NCBI GenBank assembly: GCA_045124505.1
Contig: JBGVLZ010000023.1
Location: 1 to 39,698, forward strand
Length of the DNA: 39,698 nucleotides
Direction: 5' to 3'
DNA from: RGIG7213 sp045124505
GTDB lineage: Bacteria; Bacillota; Clostridia; Oscillospirales; CAG-272
Shown: piece by piece, positions 30,348 through 38,296 of the stretch
Layout: every line of letters starts with the position of its first letter
Numbering within the stretch: position 1 is the first letter of the stretch
Notes under the pieces: generated by a model
What the model saw: only the letters and a program-made list of their open reading frames with translations
Told to the model about the DNA's origin: nothing
Database searches by the model: none
Position numbers and translations under genes: made by a program

Positions 30348-32555
30348 ATGAGTGAAATGAATAACGATATAAAACCCGCAACCATCGAACAGCTTTTGCT
30401 TGATATCGATGCGACGGGTAAAAATTACGATAAAGAAAAGATCATAAAAGCGTATGAATATGCGGCTATGCTTCATGAAGGGCAGTTCCGCCAAAGCGGT
30501 GAGCCGTATATTTCCCATCCGCTTGCCGTGGCACAGATCGTTCTGGGAATGGAGCTTGATACAGATTCCGTATGTTCAGCCCTTCTTCATGACACGGTTG
30601 AGGATTGCGCCGACAAAACAGACCTCGGCGTTATCAAAAAAGAGTTTGGTGAGCCTGTTGCACGCATAGTTGACGGACTTACAAAGCTTGTTGAATTTCC
30701 TTTTGAAGATAAAGAGGAAGCACATATAGAAAACCTGCGTAAAATGTTCCTTGCGATGTCGAAGGATATACGTGTCCTTTTCGTCAAGCTTTGCGACAGG
30801 GTACACAATATGCGCACACTTGATGCGAAGCCCGAGGAAAAGCGCAGAGTTATAGCGCTTGAAACAATGTATGTGTACGCACCTCTTGCGCACCGCTTGG
30901 GTATGCAGAAGATAAAGCAAGAGCTTGAAAAGCTGTCGCTTTCATACCTTGACCCGATAGGATATGAGGAAGTGCGCCACGACATTCAGAAAAAGTTTGG
31001 TGAAAACAAGGACTTTTTACAGCGTGCAAAGGATTATGTTTCCGAAAAGCTGAAGGAAAACGGAATAGAATTTACACTCGAAGGCAGAGTTAAATCCGTA
31101 TACAGCATCTATAAAAAGATGTATAACCAGAATAAGAGCTTCGATGAAATATATGACTTTTATGCAATACGTATAATCGTTGAAACAGAGCTTGAGTGTT
31201 ATACCGTTCTCGGTATAATTCACGATCTTTTTAATTCCATTCCCGGAAGATTCAAGGACTATATTTCAACGCCGAAGCCGAATATGTACCGAAGCCTTCA
31301 CACAACGGTCATCGGACGTGACGGTATACCTTTTGAAGTACAGATAAGAACATATGATATGCACCATGTTGCGGAATACGGTATTGCCGCAAACTGGAAA
31401 TATAAAACAGGTGCTACAGCATCTGCAGATATCGATAAAAAGCTGAAATGGATATCGGAATTTGTAGAAACAGAAAACGATACAAAGGACCCCGATGAAT
31501 TTCTGAATGCATTGAAAATTGATATCTTTCAGGATGAAGTATTTGCTTTTACTCCCAAAGGTGACGTTATTGCGCTTCCCAACGGTTCAACGGTAATTGA
31601 CTTTGCATATTCCATACATTCAGCCGTCGGTAATAAAATGACGGGGGCGAAGGTCAACGGAATGATAGTTCCGATAGATCATCAGCTTTCAAACGGTGAG
31701 ATAATAGAAATTCTCACATCCTCGCAAACAAAAGGCCCCAGCCGTGACTGGCTCAAGATCGTAAAAACAGGTGAAGCAAGAAACAAGATCCGTCAGTGGT
31801 TCAAAAAGGAACAGCGTGCGGAAAATATCGCAATGGGTAAAGCGGAGGTCGATAAGGAATTCAGCAAGTTCGGCTCTGCTTGTACCGAAGCACAGAAAAA
31901 TGAGGTGCTTCTCAATGTTGCACGCCGTGTCGGTATTCAGGACGTTGACGATGCGTATAATATCATCGGTTACGGCGGACTTACTGTTTCAAAAATATCA
32001 CAGAAGCTCAAGGATGAGTTTGAACGTATCGTAAAGCCTGTCAAGACAGACAAACCCACGCTTGACGATATGGCAGAGGCAGGCAAGAAAAAGGTCAAAA
32101 AATCAACAGGCGGTGTTATCATCGACGGTGTTGACGGCTGTGTTGTCAAGTTCTCCAAGTGCTGCAGTCCGATTCCCGGCGACAGCATAATCGGCTTTAT
32201 AACAAAGGGCTTCGGTGTATCCGTGCATAAATCAGACTGTCCCAATGTAAAAATTCAGATAGAAAATCCCGAAAACAAAGACAGAATTGTAAGTGCGGAA
32301 TGGGCAGGCAACGAATTCTCACGTGAGATGTTCGAGGCAACAATAAATGTTACAGCGCACAACAGTATAACCATTGTTGCCGATCTTACGGCGGCAGTTG
32401 CGGAAATGCGTGTGTCACTGCTTTCTATCAATATGCAGAATGTTGATAATGAAATAACGATCTCACTTACTGTAGGATGCAGAAATACGGAGCATTTACA
32501 GCAGATAATGTCACGTATGCGTGCAATAAGAGATGTTGAAACGGTGACAAGATAA
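30348..32555 (+). CDS. relA: Bifunctional (p)ppGpp synthetase/hydrolase (RelA/SpoT, Rel)
   Basis: A 735-residue long RSH protein. The HD hydrolase domain is intact (His57, HDTVED 81-86). The synthetase domain has RFKDYISTPKPNMYRSLHTT (301-320), where RFKD marks the bifunctional Rel type rather than the synthesis-only E-x-D-D type. TGS (EVFAFTPKGDVIALPNGSTV), the zinc-finger region (KFSKCCSPIPGD...KSDCPN) and a C-terminal ACT domain follow. It adjusts (p)ppGpp to amino-acid starvation on the ribosome. I chose the ATG at 30348, 14 bases after the recJ stop; a frame opening 48 bases upstream overlaps recJ and adds atypical residues. Confidence 0.97.
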   Translation: MSEMNNDIKPATIEQLLLDIDATGKNYDKEKIIKAYEYAAMLHEGQFRQSGEPYISHPLAVAQIVLGMELDTDSVCSALLHDTVEDCADKTDLGVIKKEFGEPVARIVDGLTKLVEFPFEDKEEAHIENLRKMFLAMSKDIRVLFVKLCDRVHNMRTLDAKPEEKRRVIALETMYVYAPLAHRLGMQKIKQELEKLSLSYLDPIGYEEVRHDIQKKFGENKDFLQRAKDYVSEKLKENGIEFTLEGRVKSVYSIYKKMYNQNKSFDEIYDFYAIRIIVETELECYTVLGIIHDLFNSIPGRFKDYISTPKPNMYRSLHTTVIGRDGIPFEVQIRTYDMHHVAEYGIAANWKYKTGATASADIDKKLKWISEFVETENDTKDPDEFLNALKIDIFQDEVFAFTPKGDVIALPNGSTVIDFAYSIHSAVGNKMTGAKVNGMIVPIDHQLSNGEIIEILTSSQTKGPSRDWLKIVKTGEARNKIRQWFKKEQRAENIAMGKAEVDKEFSKFGSACTEAQKNEVLLNVARRVGIQDVDDAYNIIGYGGLTVSKISQKLKDEFERIVKPVKTDKPTLDDMAEAGKKKVKKSTGGVIIDGVDGCVVKFSKCCSPIPGDSIIGFITKGFGVSVHKSDCPNVKIQIENPENKDRIVSAEWAGNEFSREMFEATINVTAHNSITIVADLTAAVAEMRVSLLSINMQNVDNEITISLTVGCRNTEHLQQIMSRMRAIRDVETVTR

Positions 32556-32563
32556 GGATAGAT

Positions 32564-33013
32564 ATGAGAGCGATAATTCAAAGAGTAAACTATGCAAACG
32601 TAAAAGTTGACGGTACTGTAACTGGCGAATGTAAAAAAGGTTACCTTGTCCTGCTCGGTGTCGGCAAGGGTGATGACGAAGAAAAAGCACGCAAGCTGTG
32701 CGACAAGATCGTGAAAATGCGTATTTTCAGCGATGAAAACGGAAAAATAAATCTTTCGCTTTCGCAGGTCGGCGGGGAGATGCTTGTTGTGTCGCAGTTC
32801 ACGCTTTATGCAAATTGCTCACACGGCAACCGTCCTGAATTTCTTTCGTCAGCTCCACCTGACGAAGCCAACCGTCTTTACGAATATTTTGTAAGCTATG
32901 CCAAAACGCTTGTGCCGTCAGTACAAACGGGAATATTCGGGGCGGATATGAAGGTCACGCTTGAAAACGACGGACCGTTTACAATATATCTTGATACGGA
33001 AATGTTGAAATAA
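32564..33013 (+). CDS. dtd: D-aminoacyl-tRNA deacylase
   Basis: A 149-residue homodimeric enzyme that removes D-amino acids (D-Tyr and others) and glycine mischarged on tRNA. MRAIIQRV at the N-terminus, SQFTLYA in the middle and NDGPFTIYLDT near the C-terminus are family motifs. The cross-subunit GPxT site reads GPFT, a variant of the commoner GPVT. AAGGA lies 5 bases before the ATG. It follows relA by 8 bases, a conserved pairing in Firmicutes. Confidence 0.97.
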   Translation: MRAIIQRVNYANVKVDGTVTGECKKGYLVLLGVGKGDDEEKARKLCDKIVKMRIFSDENGKINLSLSQVGGEMLVVSQFTLYANCSHGNRPEFLSSAPPDEANRLYEYFVSYAKTLVPSVQTGIFGADMKVTLENDGPFTIYLDTEMLK

Positions 33014-33015
33014 CC

Positions 33016-34491
33016 ATGAAACTGATACTTGATAAAAATATAAGCAAATATTATTTGCAAACCCTGTGTTTGCTGTTTTTCCCCGGTGCAAAGTTTTCGG
33101 AAAACGAAGTTGTTACACCCGACACACCCATTGTACAGGTGACGCTTGATAATGAGGATGACGGTGCGGTATGTACTGCCACGATAACTATAGGCGACAA
33201 GTCCGTAAGCCGTACACATAAGGAGCTTTTTGACCATCTTCCTAAAAATAAAACCGAGAATATGGCGGCGAACAAAGCATTTTTCAGTGCAGCTGAAGCA
33301 TTTTTCGGGTACACGCCACCGTGGGGAATACTTACGGGTGTGCGTCCTACAAAGATCGTTCTCGACTATCTGAATGAGGGAATGACAAAGGATCAGACTG
33401 TCAAGGAGCTTCGCAAAAGATATCTGCTTTATCCCAAAAAGGCGATAATCGCAACGGATATTGCAAGGTATGAATCGAAGATAATAAAAAAATATCCGCT
33501 TGATACATGCTCGGTATACATATCGATTCCGTTTTGCCCGACAAGATGCTCATATTGCTCATTTGTCAGCTTTACAACAAAAAAGCTTTTGGCGCTTATA
33601 CCTGCATATCTTGAAGCGTTGAAGTTTGAACTGTCACTTATCGCACGCCAGATAAAGGAAACGGGCTTCAAGCTTAAAACGGTTTATATAGGCGGCGGCA
33701 CGCCAACAACGCTTAACGAAGAACAGCTTGAAGATCTTTTGTCTTACATAGACAAGCTGTTTGATGCGTCAAGCCTCGATGAATTTACCCTTGAAGCAGG
33801 CAGACCCGACACTATAACGGAGAAAAAACTGCAAAGTGCAGTAAATCATAATGTAACGAGAATAAGCATAAATCCCCAATCTCTCAACAACTTCGTTTTG
33901 CAGGAGATTGACAGATGTCATACTGCTGAAATGTTCTTTAAAGCCTATGAAATGGCAAGAAAAAGCGGTATACCGTGCATCAATACGGACCTTATAATAG
34001 GACTTCCAGCTGATGATATAGAATCTTATTCCGATACGCTTGAAAAAATAATCGATATAGCACCTGAAAATATAACCGCACATACATTTTGCGTTAAAAG
34101 AAGCGCAGATATCTTAAAAGGCGGGCATGATATATTTGCAAGAGAAAATTTTGAGGTGTCAAAGTGTGTTGACTATACCCAGATAATGACTAAGAAATCC
34201 GGATATGTCCCATATTATATGTACCGACAGAAAAATGCAAAGGCAAATCTTGAAAATGTCGGATACTGCAAAAAGGGAACAGAGGGACTTTATAATATCT
34301 TAATGATGGAAGAGGTACATTCGATATTTGCCGCAGGTGCAGGAGCTGTTACAAAGCTTGTTGGTGAGAGAAATGTTAAAATAGAGCGAATATTCAACCC
34401 CAAATATCCATATGAATATTTAGAGCAGGACAGAGAAAAGGTATTTGAAGAAACAAGAAAAATAATGGACGGATTCTTTGTGAAAGGATGA
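33016..34491 (+). CDS. hemZ: Radical SAM protein HemZ (coproporphyrinogen dehydrogenase-like)
   Basis: A 491-residue protein. The N-terminal ~160 residues contain WGILTGVRPTK (103-113), typical of HemZ. The radical-SAM domain then has CPTRCSYC (Cys174, Cys178, Cys181, binding [4Fe-4S] and SAM) and GGGTPT (226-231), with the HemN-like RISINPQSLNN. HemZ is annotated as oxygen-independent coproporphyrinogen oxidase from weak evidence in Bacillus. Many HemN/HemW relatives do not act in haem synthesis, and no haem genes are near. The gap to dtd is 2 bases, and no clear ribosome site of its own is seen, so translation is probably coupled. Confidence 0.9.
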   Translation: MKLILDKNISKYYLQTLCLLFFPGAKFSENEVVTPDTPIVQVTLDNEDDGAVCTATITIGDKSVSRTHKELFDHLPKNKTENMAANKAFFSAAEAFFGYTPPWGILTGVRPTKIVLDYLNEGMTKDQTVKELRKRYLLYPKKAIIATDIARYESKIIKKYPLDTCSVYISIPFCPTRCSYCSFVSFTTKKLLALIPAYLEALKFELSLIARQIKETGFKLKTVYIGGGTPTTLNEEQLEDLLSYIDKLFDASSLDEFTLEAGRPDTITEKKLQSAVNHNVTRISINPQSLNNFVLQEIDRCHTAEMFFKAYEMARKSGIPCINTDLIIGLPADDIESYSDTLEKIIDIAPENITAHTFCVKRSADILKGGHDIFARENFEVSKCVDYTQIMTKKSGYVPYYMYRQKNAKANLENVGYCKKGTEGLYNILMMEEVHSIFAAGAGAVTKLVGERNVKIERIFNPKYPYEYLEQDREKVFEETRKIMDGFFVKG

Positions 34492-34496
34492 TGTGA

Positions 34497-35399
34497 ATGT
34501 ATTATTATGACCGTATTTTTTCATCTGAAAAGGAAAAATATGATTTTGTAAATGAGTGTGACCGACAGTTTTTCGGGAAAATAGAAGAAGCGGCTGACGA
34601 TATAGCCGATGACAAAAATATAAGATTTATTCTTTTGGCAGGACCTACGTGTTCAGGTAAAACTTCAGCAACGAATGTGCTTACAAAAACGCTTATCAAG
34701 GACGGAAAAGAGGTTGTAAGCGTTTCAATAGACGATTTTTTCAAGGATTCCGCACATCTTAAAAATGTTGACGGCAAGGTGGACTTTGAGTCTATAAACG
34801 CAATTGACTATGAGCTGTTCTGCAAGTGTACGGAAAGCCTTAAAATGGGGAATGCAACAAGTATCCCGATATTTAATTTTGTAAAAGGTATGCGTGACGG
34901 ACATCGAATACTTGATCCTAACGACAACACGATCATAATTTTTGAAGGAATACAGGCTGTATATCCCGAAATAACCTCACTTTTCCATGAGGAAAGTAAA
35001 AAGGTATTTATATCGGTCAATACGGATATTACAGCGTATGGGCAGTCGTTTTCAAAAAGACGTCTGCGTTTCAGCAGAAGGCTTGTAAGAGATTTTCTTT
35101 TCAGGGGTGCCAGCCCTGAGCTTACGTTCAAGCTTTGGGACGGCGTTGTTGAAAATGAAGATGTAAATATAATGCCGTATGCAGACGATGCTGACATAAA
35201 GCTCAATTCATTTGTTCCTTATGAGGTGAATGTATTGGCTCCGTTTGTGAAGCAGATACTCGGTGATATGCCGAAAAATTCGAAATATTCGCATCTTGCG
35301 GAAAATATATTGCAAAGGTATAAAAACATTCCCGAAATCAGCCACGAATATGTACCGTCAGGCTCATTTTTCAGGGAATTTATAGGAGAGGAAAAGTAA
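34497..35399 (+). CDS. Uridine-kinase-like nucleoside kinase
   Basis: A 300-residue P-loop kinase of the phosphoribulokinase/uridine kinase family. Walker A is GPTCSGKT (49-56), then VVSVSIDDFFKD with acidic substrate residues, and IIIFEGIQAVYPE. Many clostridial homologues are longer and carry an N-terminal threonyl-tRNA-synthetase-like (TGS/editing) domain; this one has only about 40 residues before the P-loop. It may phosphorylate uridine/cytidine or another nucleoside. AAAGGA precedes the ATG. The gap after hemZ is 5 bases, and purine nucleoside phosphorylase follows after one base, so nucleoside salvage is a fair reading. Confidence 0.85.
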   Translation: MYYYDRIFSSEKEKYDFVNECDRQFFGKIEEAADDIADDKNIRFILLAGPTCSGKTSATNVLTKTLIKDGKEVVSVSIDDFFKDSAHLKNVDGKVDFESINAIDYELFCKCTESLKMGNATSIPIFNFVKGMRDGHRILDPNDNTIIIFEGIQAVYPEITSLFHEESKKVFISVNTDITAYGQSFSKRRLRFSRRLVRDFLFRGASPELTFKLWDGVVENEDVNIMPYADDADIKLNSFVPYEVNVLAPFVKQILGDMPKNSKYSHLAENILQRYKNIPEISHEYVPSGSFFREFIGEEK

Positions 35400-35400
35400 A

Positions 35401-36222
35401 ATGGCAAAGTATGAAGATTACAAAAAGAGTGCGGAATTTATTACAGAAAAAATAGGCGCACGCCGTCCTGAGGTGGTTATCATCGCAGGCTCAGGTCTTG
35501 ACACGATAGGTGAAAAGATAGAAAACCCCATAAAAATAAAGTACGGTGAGATACCTGGATTTCCCACATCTACCGTATCATACCAGAAGGGTGAGCTCTG
35601 GTGCGGTGAAATAGACGGAAAAACAGTTCTTCTTATGAATGGAAGATTCCATTTTTACGAAGGTTGGGATATGAATAAGATCGTGTACCCTATATATGTC
35701 TTTAAGCTTATGGGTATTGATAAGATAATTGTTTCAAATGCATCCGGTGCAATAAATCAGAATTTTTCAGTAGGTCAGATAACAGCGGTTTATGACCACA
35801 TCAAGCTGTGTGCGGAATCTCCCGTAAGAGGGGAAAACATTCCAGAGCTTGGTAAGCGTTTCTTTGAAATGCAGAGCGTCTATGATAAAGAATATATTAA
35901 AACTGCAAAGGAATGTGCAAATGAGCTCGGCTTTGAACTCAAGGATGCGGTGTATGCTTACATGGCAGGACCTCAGTATGAAACAAGAGCTGAGATAAAG
36001 ATGCTTAAAACACTCGGTGCAGATGTCGTAGGTATGTCAACAGTCCCTGAAATGATCGCCGCTTCTCACTGCGGTATGAGAGGGCTTTGCATTTCCGTAT
36101 GTACAAATATGGCTGCAGGACTTTCAGAGGAAACCCCCGATGAAGATGAAGTAGTTGTCAATGCACACAAAGCACGTGAGCACTTTGTTAATCTCATTGT
36201 AAACGTACTTAAGAGAATTTAA
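35401..36222 (+). CDS. Purine nucleoside phosphorylase (trimeric, 6-oxopurine type)
   Basis: A 273-residue PNP of the family of mammalian PNP and B. subtilis PupG. IIAGSGLDTIGE binds phosphate, HFYEGWD is the His loop, and SNASGAINQNF and YAYMAGPQYETRAEIKMLK are signatures. VGMSTVPE is followed by VCTNMAAG, whose Asn is the residue that in this family recognises 6-oxopurines (inosine, guanosine). Its neighbours downstream include an MTA/SAH deaminase, so methylthioinosine is also a possible substrate. A strong GGAGAGGA lies before the ATG. Confidence 0.94.
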   Translation: MAKYEDYKKSAEFITEKIGARRPEVVIIAGSGLDTIGEKIENPIKIKYGEIPGFPTSTVSYQKGELWCGEIDGKTVLLMNGRFHFYEGWDMNKIVYPIYVFKLMGIDKIIVSNASGAINQNFSVGQITAVYDHIKLCAESPVRGENIPELGKRFFEMQSVYDKEYIKTAKECANELGFELKDAVYAYMAGPQYETRAEIKMLKTLGADVVGMSTVPEMIAASHCGMRGLCISVCTNMAAGLSEETPDEDEVVVNAHKAREHFVNLIVNVLKRI

Positions 36223-36233
36223 GGTATTTAAAA

Positions 36234-37007
36234 ATGATAGTTATAGGTGAAAAATTAAACAGCTCGATCCCAAAGACGATGAAAGCGTATGAAGTCTGGG
36301 ATGAAGAATATCTTTTGTCGCTTATAAATAACATGTCGGAGCACGGTGCTGATTATATCGACATCAACACAGCTTTATGTGAAGACGAAGTTGCGGCAAT
36401 GAAAAAAATGATAGACCTTGTGTGCGCAAATTCGGATGCAGGTGTTGTCATCGACTCTCCTGATGTTGAGGTTTTAAAGGAATGTGCATCCTATGTGGAG
36501 AATGGCAGAAAAATAATGCTCAATTCCATAAACAGCGTGGATGATATGACAGCCTTGCTTCCCATTCTTAAGGAAAGAGATGCAAGCTGTATCTGCATGC
36601 TTTCACATTCTGCAATTGAAGAAAGGCTTGACCTTGCTTCAAAGCTCGTTGAAATTGCAGATAAAGAGGGAATTTCCCGTGAAAAGCTCTTTTTCGATAT
36701 TGCGGTACAGTCTGCGGCAACAGACAGCGAAAGCGCACTTTTGTCTTTGAAGACCATAAGTGCGGTTAAAGAAAAATTTGACGGTGTTAAAACCACATGC
36801 GGACTTTCAAATGCTTCTTTCGGTCTTCCCAAGCGTATCAATATCAATTCTGCATACCTTACGTGTGCGGTATACAGCGGTCTTGACAGTGCAATAATGG
36901 ATAATACAAATACAACATACGAAATGACAGTAAAGGCAGCAGAGGTAATTGCAGGACGTGATGAATACTGTATGGAGTATATAACATACATAAGGGAGAA
37001 TCAATGA
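36234..37007 (+). CDS. Pterin-binding methyltransferase domain protein (AcsE/MetH-like)
   Basis: A 257-residue TIM-barrel protein of the pterin-binding family that includes methyltetrahydrofolate:corrinoid methyltransferase AcsE and the folate domain of MetH. IGEKLNSS opens the barrel. By eye the key residues known from AcsE (Asp75, Asn96, Asp160, Asn199) correspond to Asp74 (VVIDSPD), Asn97 (IMLNSIN), Asp155 (LFFDIAV) and Asn193 (CGLSNASFGLP). It would therefore transfer a methyl group between folate and a corrinoid protein. No corrinoid protein or other Wood-Ljungdahl gene is in the window. It overlaps the deaminase gene by 4 bases; AAGGT lies before its ATG. Confidence 0.88.
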   Translation: MIVIGEKLNSSIPKTMKAYEVWDEEYLLSLINNMSEHGADYIDINTALCEDEVAAMKKMIDLVCANSDAGVVIDSPDVEVLKECASYVENGRKIMLNSINSVDDMTALLPILKERDASCICMLSHSAIEERLDLASKLVEIADKEGISREKLFFDIAVQSAATDSESALLSLKTISAVKEKFDGVKTTCGLSNASFGLPKRININSAYLTCAVYSGLDSAIMDNTNTTYEMTVKAAEVIAGRDEYCMEYITYIRENQ

Positions 37008-38281
37008 AAACACTTATCGAAAATATAACCGTCATATTTGAAGACGGAAGCTATAAAGAAAATATTTATGTTGCGTATGAAGACAAGACGTTCACGTATA
37101 TCGGTGAAACTTTGCCTGAAGGTCAGTATGACAGAAAAATAAGCGGACACGGAAAAATAATGATTCCGGGCCTTTACAATTGCCATACACATACACCCAT
37201 GACACACTTCAGAGGAATGGCGGAAGACCTACCGCTTGACCGTTGGCTGAATGAAGCAATATTCCCTGCAGAGGATAAGCTTTGCGATGAATCTGCGGCA
37301 ATAGGTGCGCTTTTGTCGTGTGCCGAGATGATATCCGGCGGTGTCGTTTCAATGTCCGATATGTATTTCTTCTGTCCTGCATTGGCTGAAGCGATAGGCA
37401 CAACGGGAATTAAAGCAAATCTTTCAAGATCCGTCGTTTCGTTTGATGAAAATTCAGATGTCACCAAGGATGAAAGAGTATACGAGGGTGTATATCTGTT
37501 TGAAAACTATAATAACAGCTTTGACGGCAGAATAAAAGTCGATATGTCGGTACATGCCGAATATTCAAATACAGCACATACATGCGAATATGTGGCATCT
37601 CTTGCTAAAAAGTATAACTGCGGTGTACAGCTTCATTTATCTGAAACGGAAAAGGAGCATAATGAGGGCAAGGCTCGCCGTGGAATGACACCTACGGAAT
37701 TTTTTGAAAAAACAGGAATGTTCGACAGCCGTACAACGGCGGCACACTGTGTATGGCTTGAGGATAAAGATATCGAAATTTTTGCAAAACACGGTGTTTC
37801 GGCTGCCCACAATCCAATAAGCAATCTGAAGCTTGGTTCAGGTGTTATGCCGCTGGAAAAGCTTATGAAGGCAGGCGTAAATGTTGTTTTGGGTACTGAC
37901 GGTGCGGCATCGAATAACCGCTTGAATGTAATAAATGAAATGAATATGACGGCACTTTTGCACAGAGGTGTTACCGGTAAAGCCGATTTTCCGCCTGTGT
38001 CATCAATCGTTCCTATGGCAACGATAAACGGTGCTGTGTCGCAGGGCAGATGTGACTGCGGACGTATAAAGGAAGGATTCCGTGCGGATTTTGCACTTAT
38101 CGATACAACATTCGTTCATAACATTCCGTCATTTTCACCTGTCAATACGCTTATATATACGGTATATCCTACAGATGTTACGATGACGGTGTGTGATGGT
38201 GTAACACTTTACGAAAACGGAGAATTTAAAACAATAGACGTTGAAAAGCTTTCAAAAGATATGAAAAGATTTAAATTCTGA
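37004..38281 (+). CDS. mtaD: 5-methylthioadenosine/S-adenosylhomocysteine deaminase
   Basis: A 425-residue amidohydrolase. The metal and catalytic ligands are present: NCHTHTP (His61, His63), LHLSETEKE (His211, Glu214), AAHCVW (His248) and GTDGAASNN (Asp299). The GxxSNN end and the FRGMAEDLPLDRWL text are typical of MTA/SAH deaminases (COG0402), which turn SAH or MTA into S-inosylhomocysteine or methylthioinosine plus ammonia. GGGAGA lies before the ATG, within the upstream gene (4-base overlap). Related members deaminate other ring compounds, so the substrate is probable, not certain. Confidence 0.92.
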   Translation: MKTLIENITVIFEDGSYKENIYVAYEDKTFTYIGETLPEGQYDRKISGHGKIMIPGLYNCHTHTPMTHFRGMAEDLPLDRWLNEAIFPAEDKLCDESAAIGALLSCAEMISGGVVSMSDMYFFCPALAEAIGTTGIKANLSRSVVSFDENSDVTKDERVYEGVYLFENYNNSFDGRIKVDMSVHAEYSNTAHTCEYVASLAKKYNCGVQLHLSETEKEHNEGKARRGMTPTEFFEKTGMFDSRTTAAHCVWLEDKDIEIFAKHGVSAAHNPISNLKLGSGVMPLEKLMKAGVNVVLGTDGAASNNRLNVINEMNMTALLHRGVTGKADFPPVSSIVPMATINGAVSQGRCDCGRIKEGFRADFALIDTTFVHNIPSFSPVNTLIYTVYPTDVTMTVCDGVTLYENGEFKTIDVEKLSKDMKRFKF

Positions 38282-38296
38282 TTTTCGGAGGCTTAA

